From Lineus longissimus (Eukaryota > Nemertea > Pilidiophora > Heteronemertea > Lineidae), in assembly GCF_910592395.1 (NCBI RefSeq), contig NC_088318.1, positions 9,054,349 through 9,118,348 on the forward strand: DNA of 64,000 bases. The letters are read 5' to 3'. Below, one piece after another: positions 20,026 through 31,515 of this stretch (positions within the stretch are counted from its first letter, which is position 1; the number at the start of each line of letters is the position of its first letter). Below the pieces are notes generated by a model, which did not search any database, was not told the DNA's origin, and was given only the letters and a program-made list of their open reading frames with translations. A program made the position numbers and the translations under genes.

Positions 20026-23000
20026 ATGGCTTGTTTGGTTGTTGTCTTGATTATGTCTCTGTCCGTTATTTCGCCTAATGTTAATGGTTGCCACGATTCA
20101 TTAAAACGTGCAGAAACCCTTAGCTTCTTAAAATTGATCAAATCGGATGTCTACTTCTTACAAGAAACGCACGCTTCCACAGCAGATGAGGCATTTTGGA
20201 ACGTTGCTTGGGGTGGCACTATTCATTTTTCTCACGGAACCATAAATGCTAGAGGAGTAGCCATTCTCTTCTCTTCCAGGATGCTAGGGTATGATGTTTC
20301 GGTCAATTATCCAGTAGCTAGTAGGGTCATTCATATCCACGGTACCTTCAAAGGACACGGTCTCAACTTCCTAAATGTTTACGCGCCCAACAATGGGGCT
20401 GATCGTATAGCGTTTTATAAAACAATTGGTACATATCTCGCTTCCATAGACAACGATGATCCTTTCATTGTGGGTGGTGATTATAACTGTACCCTTACGC
20501 CTAATTTTGACCGACTGAGCGGCAAAGAAACCAACGTTGCTTCGAGTCATGCTTTAAGAGACGTCATCGATAAGCATGAGCTAATTGACATTTGGCGTTC
20601 AAAAAATCCAGATAGGATTGAATTCACATGGTCCTGTCGCACGAGCCTGAGGAATTCCGCAGCGAGGCTTGATCGTTTCTATGTTTCAGACCACATTGCA
20701 AATCACGTTTCTCAAGTGGAGACCCTGAAAGCTTTCAGGTCTGATCACTCACCGGTAAAACTTCTTATCCAGTTACCAAACAAAACGTCAATTCCTTCAC
20801 CACACTGGTGTCTGAACACTGATATCCTCTCTGAGACTGCATATGGCAAGGAAGTTCGTGATTTTTGGACATCTTGGCAAGCCTGCAAAACCCAGTATGA
20901 CTCTCTCTCTCTTTGGTGGGAAATTGGAAAGAATCGGCTCAGGTTGATCTCTAAGCAACATTCCATAAGGAAGAACAGAATAACCGCTGCTGAGGAGAAC
21001 AAACTAAATCATGGGATTCATAGGTTGGACTTGCTTCCCAAGCCACTCGACTTGGCCGATACAGCTGAGCTTGAGGAGAAAAAACAGCTACTTCAGACTT
21101 TGAAGGAAAGGAAAATTCGCGGAGCATGTGTCCGGTCACGTTTCCAGTTCTTGCATCATTTTAACGCACCAACGTCTTATTTCTTTAGCTTTGAAAAGAA
21201 GAATGGCATAAACAGGACAATTTCTAACCTGAGGAAGGAATCTGGAGAAGTGGTCACTGACCCCAACGACATACGGGATATGGCAAAAGATTTCTACTCC
21301 AATCTCTTCGCAAAGGAGCCAACTGATTCCGATGCTCAGGATCATTTGCTTCGTGATCTACCAACACTATCCGAAGACCTGAGGAACTCTTGTGATAGTC
21401 CCTTAACGCTCGATGATCTCACGGAAGCTTTGTCAACCAGCTCGAGTAATAAATCCCCAGGTATCGATGGTCTACCTTTTGAGTTTTATAAAACGTTTTG
21501 GAGCATACTGGGTCCTGACTTACTGGATGTTTTCACCTATGCTGTCGCAAAAAGCGAGCTACCTATATCGTGTAGACGCTCAGTTGTTACACTTTTGCCT
21601 AAGAAAGGGGACCTCAGTTGCCTAAAAACTTGGCGTCCTGCATCACTTCTGTGTTGTGATTATAAACTCTTCACAAAGGCCTTATCAAACCGTTTAAAAC
21701 ACTGCCTACCGGAGGTCATTCACCCTGACCAGTCGTATACGGTTCCAAATAGGTCAATTCTCAATAACATATCGCTTCTACGAGATACGCTTTTCTACTA
21801 CAACAAGAACAACCTAGATCTTGCAGTTGTTTCCATTGACCAGGAAAAAGCGTTTGATCGGATTGATCATGATTGGCTCTTTCGTGTCCTCCGGACTCTT
21901 GGTTTTGGAGAGTTCTACATATCCTGTATCAAACTTCTATACGTTGATGCTGAGTGTATTTTGAAAATCAATCGATCTCTTGGTGCTCCTTTTGGATTCA
22001 CTCGTGGAATTCGACAAGGTTGTCCATTGTCGGGGTCGCTCTATGCTATTACAATTGAGCCTCTTCTCAATAACATTCGGATGAATCCTGATATACAAGG
22101 GTTGTCTTTTCCAGATACGGATTTACCACCTACTAAACAGAGTGCGTATGCTGATGACTTAAATGTCTTTATTACATCCAATCCAGGGTTCGTGGCTTTA
22201 AAAAACTGTATCAGCACTTATGAGAGGGCCAGTTCGTCCAAGGTCAACTATACAAAATCCACAGGTCTATGGTCCGGTGCGTGGCGGAATAGACCTTATC
22301 GGCCACTCGGATTGTTGTGGAACAACAAAGGCGTGAGAAGTCTCGGAATCTTTCTCGGCAACGAAACGTTGTTTGAAAAACAAAACTGGGATAACACCAT
22401 GGAGAAGCTCAAGGTGAAATTTGGGGCATGGACGCCTGTCCTTAACTGCTTGTCTGAAAGAGGCAAGGTGTTGCTTATTAACAGTCTTGTTCTGTCGACA
22501 CTTGTATACAAGCTTCAAGTCATTACACCCCCGGCTACATTGGTGGCTGATGTTCAGCGACTCATGCTGGACTTTTTCTGGACCAACAACAAACACTGGA
22601 TACCTTCGGAAATTTTGTCTTTACCAGTTTCCGATGGTGGCCTTGCGCTTGGCAATGTCAAATGCAAAATCAGAGCTTTCCGTCTACGGTTCCTCAGAGA
22701 CGTCCTTTTCGGGGAAAGGGGTCATCCCTGCTACGCTGTTGCTCTCTACTACCTCAAGAGCCTTTTAGGCCTTAACTATACCCAGGAATTTCTAGTTGCT
22801 CGTTTTCCAAACGAGATCATCCGCACTCTCCCAAGGTTCTATTCGGAGTCAATTCGTACCATCTCCCAGATCTCCATTATTCGTGAACCTGACACTCTAA
22901 CCCTCGAACAAATTATCTCCGAACCAGTCTTCTTTAACCCGGATATTCTCCCTAACTTCTCTCCAGTAAACTCGCTCTTAGCCAAGGCTGGTGTAACTTT

Positions 23001-23868
23001 ACTTAGACATCTTCTCCAGTCGGATCTGTCCTTCAGGAATATTGATGAAATTCATCGAGCTGTACCTGACAACTCCAAACCACTCCTTTCAAAGGAGCTA
23101 AAGGCCCTAGTTGAGTCCCTTCCTAGGAAATGGGTAGATTTTCTCGCATCTCCAACTTCAAATGTTAGCTCCTTTGATAAGCCTCAGCTGAGGGATGTTC
23201 TGGTTGCAGTTCCAAGGATTCATGAGAAGGGTGATGATGTCTCCCTAAACGGGGACAACCTCCCCTTCGCCTCCATAACAGTCAAGCAGGCATATAATGT
23301 CCTCTGTCTGAATGCCTATCAGGAGAAGTATTTCAGAAGGCCTGGTCACAGGTGGGATGATTTTTTGGCCGGGTCTAATGTTGCTCCCATCTTCACCTCT
23401 ACGTTTTCAAAGCCTATCAAGGACGACCACGCGTTTATTCATTTTAGACTTCTACATGGTGCAATGCCCACTGGTTTGTTCAGATATAACGCAGGTTTTG
23501 TAAACAACCCCCATTGTCTGTTTTGTGGGAGTCACGACGACCTACTACATTCCTTTGTACAATGTCATCATCTTACCCCTCTAGCTCAATGCGTAGCAAG
23601 CTTAGTGCTGAAAGTCAACAACGAATACTCTTTCTCGATAAAGGACTATATATCTTTATTACCCCTCACCTCTCTCGCAAACAGGTACATCAATTACATT
23701 TTTGTCACCGCCCAAGCAGCAGCCTACAAGGCACTTGTGCATAAAATCTTTGGTGAAGGAGCCACCGATCCGCTAGAAATCTTTAGATCATTTCTAAAAT
23801 ACCGTATCAACATAGACTACCTCTATTACAAACTAGAGGATGAAATAATGGTATTTGACAATATGTGA
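20026..23868 (+). CDS. Tx1-like LINE ORF2: endonuclease plus reverse transcriptase
   Basis: One uninterrupted 1,280-codon frame. Residues 1-245 are an APE-type endonuclease, with SPNVNG, the catalytic glutamate in FLQETHAS, GGDYNCTL, and SDHSPVKLL at the end. The reverse transcriptase spans about 440-760: SPGIDGLPFEFYK, WRPASLLCCDYKL, the aspartate in SIDQEKAFDRIDHDW, GIRQGCPLSGSLYA and the YADD box (SAYADDLNVF). The C-terminal part contains a knuckle (CLFCGSHDDLLHSFVQC). Length and order match Tx1-clade LINEs, several of which insert site-specifically. All catalytic motifs look intact, so this copy may be recent, although its ORF1 is broken. Confidence 0.93.
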   Translation: MACLVVVLIMSLSVISPNVNGCHDSLKRAETLSFLKLIKSDVYFLQETHASTADEAFWNVAWGGTIHFSHGTINARGVAILFSSRMLGYDVSVNYPVASRVIHIHGTFKGHGLNFLNVYAPNNGADRIAFYKTIGTYLASIDNDDPFIVGGDYNCTLTPNFDRLSGKETNVASSHALRDVIDKHELIDIWRSKNPDRIEFTWSCRTSLRNSAARLDRFYVSDHIANHVSQVETLKAFRSDHSPVKLLIQLPNKTSIPSPHWCLNTDILSETAYGKEVRDFWTSWQACKTQYDSLSLWWEIGKNRLRLISKQHSIRKNRITAAEENKLNHGIHRLDLLPKPLDLADTAELEEKKQLLQTLKERKIRGACVRSRFQFLHHFNAPTSYFFSFEKKNGINRTISNLRKESGEVVTDPNDIRDMAKDFYSNLFAKEPTDSDAQDHLLRDLPTLSEDLRNSCDSPLTLDDLTEALSTSSSNKSPGIDGLPFEFYKTFWSILGPDLLDVFTYAVAKSELPISCRRSVVTLLPKKGDLSCLKTWRPASLLCCDYKLFTKALSNRLKHCLPEVIHPDQSYTVPNRSILNNISLLRDTLFYYNKNNLDLAVVSIDQEKAFDRIDHDWLFRVLRTLGFGEFYISCIKLLYVDAECILKINRSLGAPFGFTRGIRQGCPLSGSLYAITIEPLLNNIRMNPDIQGLSFPDTDLPPTKQSAYADDLNVFITSNPGFVALKNCISTYERASSSKVNYTKSTGLWSGAWRNRPYRPLGLLWNNKGVRSLGIFLGNETLFEKQNWDNTMEKLKVKFGAWTPVLNCLSERGKVLLINSLVLSTLVYKLQVITPPATLVADVQRLMLDFFWTNNKHWIPSEILSLPVSDGGLALGNVKCKIRAFRLRFLRDVLFGERGHPCYAVALYYLKSLLGLNYTQEFLVARFPNEIIRTLPRFYSESIRTISQISIIREPDTLTLEQIISEPVFFNPDILPNFSPVNSLLAKAGVTLLRHLLQSDLSFRNIDEIHRAVPDNSKPLLSKELKALVESLPRKWVDFLASPTSNVSSFDKPQLRDVLVAVPRIHEKGDDVSLNGDNLPFASITVKQAYNVLCLNAYQEKYFRRPGHRWDDFLAGSNVAPIFTSTFSKPIKDDHAFIHFRLLHGAMPTGLFRYNAGFVNNPHCLFCGSHDDLLHSFVQCHHLTPLAQCVASLVLKVNNEYSFSIKDYISLLPLTSLANRYINYIFVTAQAAAYKALVHKIFGEGATDPLEIFRSFLKYRINIDYLYYKLEDEIMVFDNM

Positions 23869-24600
23869 TGCAGGAATGGCGCATTCTACACCATCAATGA
23901 TGCAGAAGAATTGATCTGGAACTTCTAATTTTCACATCTGGGTTTTACAATCTACCATTTTAGATTTTATCACTTTTGTTTCAGAAAATTCCCTCTAACA
24001 CTTAATTACGTAACGTCTTTTTTTTTAGACAATGTCTTTTTCTTACCGCTTTTAATAGACTTTTCAATATCTAGACCTCAAAATCAATATCAACAAAAGC
24101 CAACCAATTGTTATTCACTCCATGCAAAACCACTCCCTGGAGAGGTGCCGCAGCCTAAATGTACGTACCTTGCATTATATTAGTTCAGGAGTGCTTGGAT
24201 AGGGCTGTATTTATCAGTAGAGGTCATGAAGTCATTATCTAATTGTCTAATTATGTATATGAAATGTACCAACTTTTCGTTTGGTTAACAAAATCTTTGC
24301 TTTTTTTTTACCTAACAACTTTCTTTAACCCTCCTAACTAACCCAAACAGAAATGACGAGAATGTACTGCAGAGAGACTGCACAAGACAGTCAAAATAGT
24401 ACTACATACTGATCTGTTAATATCCTCTCCCCATACGTTCACTCTATACACACGTTAGTATGCGTATATGTTCTCTCAGCCCCCAGGATCACTAATTTAC
24501 ATGTCTTTTTTACGAATAAAGTTGTTACCCACTTTGGTCACGTGACCAAAACAAATAGTGACGTCAGCATAAATTTCCATGCACTATAGTTCTAATCAGG
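23869..24600. other. LINE 3' region and unassigned DNA
   Basis: No coding sense. The first few hundred bases are probably the Tx1-like 3' UTR; the end of the element is not visible. Confidence 0.4.
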
Positions 24601-24601
24601 G

Positions 24602-24664
24602 TTGCCATGCACTATGGATCCCATACCTGGGGGGACCCCCTGATGGGATCTATAGTGCATGGTT
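24602..24664. repeat. Hairpin with ~20-bp stem
   Basis: CCATGCACTATGGATCCCAT pairs with ATGGGATCTATAGTGCATGG, with a G/C-rich 20-base loop. A related word (CCATGCACTATAG) lies just upstream at 24,579. Confidence 0.8.
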
Positions 24665-24667
24665 ATC

Positions 24668-24722
24668 TACTGATAATATCTCGATCGCCTGAGATAATAT
24701 CTCGATCGCCCGAGATAATTAA
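24668..24722. repeat. Palindromic CTCGATCG-CCCGAG repeats, locus 1
   Basis: At least two units of ATCTCGATCGCCCGAGAT spaced by AAT. A longer array of the same unit lies at 32,690-32,815. Confidence 0.85.
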
Positions 24723-24742
24723 CTCTAATGTAAGCGAACGGC

Positions 24743-26084
24743 AATAACGTAGAGTTCTTTCACGGCTACGTTTGTACAGGCGGAAGACATTTTCCGATTT
24801 AAATGATGTTGTCGACTTCGTGAGCGGAGAGCTAGCTAAATCGGGACAGCTTCTTGGCTGCAGATTAATGCACTTGAAATGCATTACCAATCGATTAGTG
24901 GTCAGCAAAGAAGCTGTCCGAATAATTCTGAAGCATCTTGACCCAGAGGGTGTTGAACTGAGAAGGCGTAGGAGACTTGTGAGAAGGAGATATCGTGTAA
25001 AGGGGCCCAATTATGTGTGGCACCTTGATGGCTATGATAAACTGAAGCCATTTGGTATCTGTATACATGGCTGTGTTGACGGGTTTTCAAGGCACATTTT
25101 GTGGCTTGAAGCATACAAGACGAACAGTGATCCCGCCGTCATAGGCGGTTACTTCATCAAGACACTTGAAGATCACAAGGGTTGCCCGAAAATCATTCGA
25201 GCCGACCGTGGAACGGAAAATGGACATATAGAACACATGCAAACGTTTCTTCGAGAGAACAACAACGGGAACGATGAACGCTATTTTCAGTACGGAAAAA
25301 GTACTGCAAATCAGCGTATAGAGTCATTTTTGGGTATACTGCGAAAGCAAAATTGCCTTATTTAAGGAATTGGAAGGACAAGGCCATTTCAGTGGCGACA
25401 AGAAAGACCAGGAGTTGGTACGATTTTGCTTCATGAATCTGATACAGGTAACGGCATTATATATATGTAACATTACTGTAAAATCGCAGAAATGTCCATC
25501 CCACTTTGGCAAGGTTTTGTTGGTTACTGAAAAATTGGCAATGACCATAAATTGAATGAAAAGGACTGGCCATGCATGCAAACTGAATGAATTTGAGATT
25601 GCATTTTCACACTATGTTTGGCCCTAGGGTCGCTTATGGGGCGTGTTTTTGGTTATATTGCAAAGGCACCCGGCACGACAAAGTAATCTACGTGTTATTT
25701 TTACCTTTCTCAAGTAGGCGGTCTCTGTTTTAGCAATCATAGCTTTCTGTTTTTTCAGGAGTTGGACGAAGTCTGCATGCTTTGGAACGCACACAGAATC
25801 AGAAAGTACAACAATACCAATCTCCAACACGGATGACATTTTATGATGTACTTCGTGCCAGAGCTGTTTGATGTTGAAGACGGCCTTTGCGATGTTGATG
25901 AAATGAAGATCGAGCTTTGCCGGGGGAGTGTTCCTTCAAGTCTCAATTTACATGTGACAAGGACATGTATGATCTTTGCTGCTTACTTATGAACGAACGT
26001 GGTCTTGCGATGCCAAATGATCCAGATGAGGCTAGAAACCTGTACATAACACTCAAAGCTGTCATTGATACACTTTTTGATTAA
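24743..26084 (+). pseudogene. Integrase-like (rve-type DDE) transposase, 2 exons
   Basis: Exon 1 (about 24,743-25,448) shows a helical DNA-binding start (LYRRKTFSDLNDVVDFVSGE), a basic RRRRRLVRRR stretch and a catalytic core with D in WHLDGYDKLKPFG, D in IIRADRGTEN and E in STANQRIES. A frameshift near 25,363 precedes GHFSGDKKDQELVRFCFMNL and a GTAACG donor. Exon 2 begins after a cag at about 25,758 (ELDEVCMLWNAHRIRKYNN), has a stop near 25,835 and a frameshift near 25,950, and ends CDKDMYDLCCLLMNERG...TLFD with TAA at 26,082-26,084. This family is multi-copy in marine invertebrates. It resembles IS3EU-type or other integrase-like transposases; the superfamily is not certain. Confidence 0.75.
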
Positions 26085-26211
26085 CGCGTGCTAGGTTCTT
26101 CGCGCTTTGCATACTAGTATGTATTTCTCGCAGACGGCGCAGCCCAAAGCCCTCTGTGCTCTACACGAATTTTTGAGTCCAACATGATCTGTATGGCTAC
26201 TCCGTCGTTAA

Positions 26212-26546
26212 AGGGAACTGGAACCGCCAAGCCAGTTAGTATGACCTCGTTTTCATTTCCCGCGTATCGGGTGATCAGAACGAGGCATGAATGAAACATG
26301 GCGCCCAGCTGTCAATCATTGAGTGACGTCACTACTATGGAATTTACTACGATAACTCATGAATGAAAGATCGCATGACTCACGTGATTCTCACATGATT
26401 CTCAATAATAACAAATTGAACTGCGCATGCTCGGGCACTGGGGGTGGAGCTACAAATCTGAACTCGAATAGGAAGTTTGAAGTTTGACTTTCTCGGGCGG
26501 TGAAAGTCGAAAAGTTGAATAAATCGCTCGGCGGTTCCAGTTCCCT
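26212..26546. mobile_element. TTAA-flanked MITE (Kolobok/piggyBac-like), 335 bp
   Basis: Perfect 17-bp terminal inverted repeats (AGGGAACTGGAACCGCC) bordered by TTAA at 26,208-26,211 and 26,547-26,550. TTAA duplications are made by piggyBac and Kolobok transposases. No coding capacity. Confidence 0.9.
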
Positions 26547-26550
26547 TTAA

Positions 26551-28040
26551 GGGTACATGTTATGGGACCTGCTTGGTCCTTAAAGCTGAACGGCATGCAT
26601 AAAAACCAGCGCATTGCACATCACAACCACTATTGTAAATATTTTAATGGGTAACCCGGCAACTGTTTTTCTTCAATCTAAAATCCTCGCTGGTCCAAAG
26701 ATTCGATTAAGAGAAACCAAATTTTGAAGTAATACTGGTATGCCAAATAGTTTTCGGCCCGGCACATCGGTCCAAAAGCGAGGTGACATATCATGGACAT
26801 TCACATGCTAGTCATGTTAGTCACTCAATCGTTTTTGGAGCCCATTGTGTTGTCCCACTAAAAAAACATGGCGGATTACGTCAGGAAGTGCTGGTTTTAA
26901 TAATATTTAACAACAGATAAAATGTAATCAGAACATTACTGTTTTATTAAATAGATACGCGTAAGCTATTCTGTTCTCATGTTGTTCGTACAGTTATTGT
27001 GCATAATAAAAAATATCTATCACACAACTTTTTTCCCTGATTGTTTTGTGGTAGTATCCATCCAGCATTATCAGCAACAATCCCTACACAATTACGGCTA
27101 AGGATGGCTTTTCCCTGCCATTATTGATGGTACTACTATCGCCGAATCGGTAGATGTCGTCCTAGGTAAGCGTAAAGTTTACCCAGGACCAACCTGGGTA
27201 AGACTAAATGTTACCCAAGATCGTTCTGGGTAAACTTTAGACCACTAAAGTTTGAAATTCGCGCACTTTCCAACCTGCGGTCGAGGTTGCTGAAAAACAG
27301 TACGTGACTTGTGTTACTGCAGAGGGTTTAAAACGTTATTTGAACTCTGTCCCATAATTTCGAGACGGTCACTTCACATCTTAAGATAGAGAAATAAAAA
27401 AGAAACTAGTGGAGGTCGTCGATGGAAAATCAAAACTCCGTGAGGGGCAAAACTGGATCCAACAAGAGGCCATAGGCCTGGCGCTCAGCTGAGTTGCATT
27501 TATCGTATCCGCTTGAGCTGGACAGTGCCATGAAATGGTGAGGTATTCCAAATGTTGTTGTGGTAATTGTATGTTTTTTTCCTTTAGAAATTCCTCAGGT
27601 ATAGCATAAGAGATTTCGTATATAACGGGAAAGGTCTGGGTGCAAGCGAATTCTTTGTATGGAAGGTTTGTTGTATTTTTTCCAAATTTCTTTAATATGA
27701 GATTAGTGGATATTTACTGATTTTCCTAGGAAATGAAGATAAGCTAGTTTCAGAAAGTAACTTTATTGGTAAAATGATTTCCTGACCTGCAGGTGATTAG
27801 AATTATATACAGATGATTGAAATCAGCCGTCGTGTACTAGCAGTATCCACAATTACATAAATGGTTACAAGTTGTTAATTATAAACATGAAAGTACAAAA
27901 TATGAATGAAAAGGCTAAACAACTTTAAAGGGACAAGTTGGGCATGGTTTTCCGCATAGCAGGGTGGGTGCAAGTGTCGTCAATGGAAAAGCAAACATTT
28001 CAGTTCCAGCCGCAACCGTTAGAGGGCAGCAACATTACTT
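26551..28040. other. Unassigned non-coding DNA with one hairpin
   Basis: No gene seen. An inverted repeat lies at about 27,172-27,238, built from TAAAGTTTACCCAG and CTGGGTAAACTTTA with inner TGGGTAA words. Confidence 0.45.
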
Positions 28041-28088
28041 TTGTCACGTGAGTCAGGACATGTTATATATTTGATCACATGGCCAAAA

Positions 28089-30687
28089 TTACGAATATTC
28101 CATCTCCCATTGATCCGAATTGAGAATATTCGTAAATTCATCTCTGAACTGTGGGTAACTGTCATATTCCCTGGGGATATCCAGGGCCTGGGTACAGGTA
28201 TGACCTATTGGCCTTCGTTTTAAACCAGTTCCGAGATCGATCAGGTTCACCTTTATGGTGTACCCCAAGTATAGGTCGGAACCTGTGCTGTACCTCAGGA
28301 ATCTTCCCAAGAGTCGTTGGTCGAGACCCCCCACGAACGTTTGTAGATGTTTTACAGAATCTGCAGATCGCAATTCCTCTGGAATGGTGAGAGATTTCTT
28401 CACAAATTTTGTAGACGGCACGAGCGAGGCGTACAGAGCAATGAAATCGTCATGGCTTTGAAACGCCATTGGGGTTAACTCTGCCCGCCAGCAGTCAATA
28501 ACGAACATTGGTGCTTGTATGATGTGCTGGTGTGCGATTTCCTTGATTACCTCGTGAATATGTTCAGGTTTGAGAAGTTTCCTACAACCGTAACTGTCAA
28601 GAGTGTCTATCAGGTCATCCATCTGATCAGGGTCGAAATTGTTCAGAGCTTGTTCAACAATGTTCTTTTCATCATTATTCATGTAGCTCAGAAATGAATC
28701 TGTGAGAGAGGTGAATGTCTTGCCGAAAACTGCTTCTTCCATAAATGGAATGGAAAGGAGATGCGGTACATATTTGAATTCTCTCCACCCAATTACATAC
28801 ACTCTTGCAATGGACTTCCAATTTTTGGCTGTGAAGTCATGGCGCAAAAATGGGACCTTACTGCAAAGCCCAACAGTGCACTGGGAGTACACCTCACCCC
28901 AGAATTGGCTTAGAACGACCCTGAAAACACCATCTCCGACTGCATTATCAAGAGTCCCATTGTCCTTCTTCCAGCGTATGTTTAATCTCTTCGACATTAT
29001 GTTAGGGTCGGAAAATGCCGCCATCATGTCAATCAAGCAGAAGGATCGCCTGACGACGACTTCATGTGCCTCCTCTTCAAAATTGTGCTGCAAAGGAACG
29101 AACACTTGCATAATTTGTCAGTCCAAACTGAATCGTATCATTGGTGAAGTCAGGAAAGGTTAGTCCTTCGAATCCCTCGAAATGGATAGACCCAATATCC
29201 TGACTGGCATGGCTAGCTGGCTCTGTTAGAAAAATGCGAACTGGAGAAAGGGTTACCACTGACGGAATGCCGGTGTAACATCTGTGGTTGTTCCCCATGT
29301 TTCAGTGTTTCCAAACAATAGACAGCTAGAGAGACCATGACTTTTCAATAGGGGGGATACACAGAAAAACTCGTCAATCTATTTTTGAGCGTTCCCAAAC
29401 AATGAGGGGAAACACTCAAAAACAGAAACACTCAAAAACATTACACCGGGTGACGTGGTTTCGGCCAGTGCGACAGGCTGGCCTACTGGTGCGCCTAAAG
29501 CTGCTGAGGACGGAGTGGACCTACTCGGACACGCGACTTCGGCTGCTGGTCCTCCTAAAGCTGCTGAGGGAGTCACAGTAGACCTCCTCTGGGTCGTGGC
29601 ATCGGTTAGTGGCGATATTGTTGAGCGCAAAATATCGTCATTATCATCAGCTGAACACCAAAGGTCGTCTTCCTTCTTTCTAGTTGCGAAATAGAATCGC
29701 AGCGTTCGCATTTTTGTATGCATATACATTTCTGCTACTGTCAATGTGCCGTCAATGTCGCTTTCTTTGAAGTCTTTCAGAGCAATGGTGTAATCGATCA
29801 GGTAGCCCCGAGGAGATTTTCCCTGTGGGAAATACACCTCAGTTGCCAAATTCAGAATGTCATCTCTTTTGGCCGATTTATTGGCAGATAAGTGGCGGGT
29901 GCCTCCGCCCTTCTTAGCCCTAACTTGCCTGTATACGCCGATAACTGAATCGAGGTCTAGCCATCCGATCTCGATTGCACGCGTAGGTTTTTGTCTCCCT
30001 TTACCGGAGTTGCAAGGCTGATTGTCATCTCCGTCATTCGAAGATCTAAACTTTTTTCGAAGTTTTTCCAATAAATTCCCCTTCCTTTTTTTGTCAGTGT
30101 TTCGCGCCAGTTGGTTTTCTTGGGCTTTGGAAAGTTGTTTGCAGAATTGCAATGTTGCCAGTCTGTCGCCATGTTTGGGAATATAGCAAGCCAACTGTTC
30201 ATCGCTCATAAGCTGGACTGTTGTGGCGTCAATCTGAAAAGAGAAAGGGATAACCCACTTAACCCATAAGTGTGTATGTTGCGGGAGAAGTGCATTCGGA
30301 TTTTCGCACCCACTTGCTTCGACTGTCAAGTATTAGAGGATTTGCGACCCCTACCGAAAGATTCTTTTTTTTAGTCACCTCCTTATCAAATAAGCAGAAT
30401 TTTTACCCGTCCACTATGGCACGCCCAGTATCGTTGTACCACACGACATGGATGCAGATTCAAACCATCCCTGTGCATATAAGTCACATGAATATTGCCA
30501 ATTGAACCCAGCAGCTCATGCCTATAGTCCCCCTTTAATCTCTAAATCTTGGAACTGTTACCAAGCAGCCTAGTGCACGATGGGACTGTCTACTTACTTT
30601 TTCAGCCTTTAATGCGGATGTGAGTTCTTCACCTATTCTCAAATTTAAAAATGTATACAGGTCGTTCTTGTCATCATCTGGCTGTTC
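28089..30687 (-). pseudogene. HECT-domain E3 ubiquitin ligase-like gene, interrupted
   Basis: Exons on the minus strand: 30,687-30,598 (EQPDDDKNDLYTFLNLRIGE; good acceptor and GTAAGT donor), then 30,233 onward (SDEQLACYIPKHGDRLAT, GWLDLDSVIGVYRQVRAKKGGGTR), then the HECT region to TGA at 28,089. The HECT C lobe ends with the catalytic cysteine motif (RRPIGHTCTQALDIP). HECT enzymes pass ubiquitin from an E2 through that cysteine to substrates. A 172-bp MITE splits the coding region at 29,274-29,445. A further frameshift or unseen intron lies near 29,100. Genes with this VRxKxGGGTR region plus a HECT end form large families in fish and invertebrates. Whether this is a host or transposon gene is open. 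Upstream exons were not found. Confidence 0.7.
29274..29445. mobile_element. Ginger-type MITE, 172 bp, CCGG TSD
   Basis: The ends read TGTAAC...TTACA, and the insert is bordered by CCGG at 29,270-29,273 and 29,446-29,449. Deleting it with one CCGG joins the two HECT-gene frames in phase, which proves insertion into coding sequence. It shares the TGTAA ends and target choice with Ginger1 at 3,481-13,714 but not its internal sequence. Direct repeats of ACACTCAAAAACA occur inside. Confidence 0.85.
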
Positions 30688-30759
30688 CTGAAAGAAAGGA
30701 AAAAGAATAGTATAAACTTCGAAACCACCGCTGTCGTGATTTGTGCATGTGATGGGGAT

Positions 30760-31135
30760 TGTATTGCCCCATTATTCATCATAATCATTCATCATCATAT
30801 CATTATCATCATCATATCATTACCGGCGTCGTAACCCTATTGGATTTTTGCCGGAGGTATGGAGTCCACTATAGGCTACTCTCCACCTATGTAGGATCTT
30901 TTACTTGCCCTGGCATAGACACTCAGGTACAAGGGACCACGGCTTTTAGTCTCATCCGACAGACCCTCGAGTATTTCATACGTTAGTGTACGTGTTGTGA
31001 AGAGCCAGGAATTTTAGTTCCTTGAAAGCCACGCCAGTTCATCCAGAAATACAATCCTGGGTTCTCGCCGGGATCGAACCCGGGCCCTATTGCGTGGTAG
31101 CCAGCAGTGTTAACCACTAGGCTATGAGGCTCCTA
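30760..31135 (-). mobile_element. tRNA-derived SINE
   Basis: Reverse strand: the head at 31,135-31,060 carries an A box (TAGCCTAGTGG) and a B box (GGTTCGATCCC) at tRNA spacing. A ~280-bp body with a GGCAAAAATCCAATAGGGTT-type segment follows, ending in an ATGATG-rich tail at about 30,835-30,765. Pol III transcription would run leftward. It probably lies in or upstream of the HECT gene's 5' introns. Confidence 0.85.
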
Positions 31136-31400
31136 TGATCACAAGTTGCTTGCTATTTGTTTTTAAAATTCGTAAATGAAGATTTTAGGCAGGCCAGGTG
31201 AGCCAGATGAACTTGCACTACATGACTGATAGGTGTCTCTACTATCTCACACTACAAAATTTAGCACGTTTCTGTAGACTCATCGCTGTTAGTTTAAGGT
31301 GATTACGAGCATTGATTACTTAGTACAAGACAATAGTTCTGCCGCAGTGTAAAGTGTATAAAAATTGCTTTGTAAATGTAACCCGCTAAATGCCATCTGA
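31136..31400. other. Unassigned spacer
   Basis: Between the SINE and the microsatellite; no feature recognised. Confidence 0.3.
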
Positions 31401-31409
31401 TTATTATTA

Positions 31410-31475
<66 letters not shown>

Positions 31476-31515
31476 TCATCGTCATCATCAATCATCATCA
31501 ATCATCATCATCAGG
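31400..31515. repeat. (CGT)n / (ATC)n microsatellite
   Basis: About 20 CGT triplets flanked by TAT and CAT/ATCATCA variants. Long frames read through it as poly-Asp, poly-Arg or poly-Thr and are artefacts. Confidence 0.97.

Larger units (their letters stand above)
18661..24500 (+). mobile_element. Tx1/L1-clade LINE, 5'-truncated, ORF2 intact
   Basis: The element includes most of ORF1 (with frameshifts), a complete ORF2 and a 3' UTR of uncertain length. No clear poly-A or microsatellite tail was found, so the right boundary is approximate. It abuts a LINE in the opposite direction at 18,660. Confidence 0.8.
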
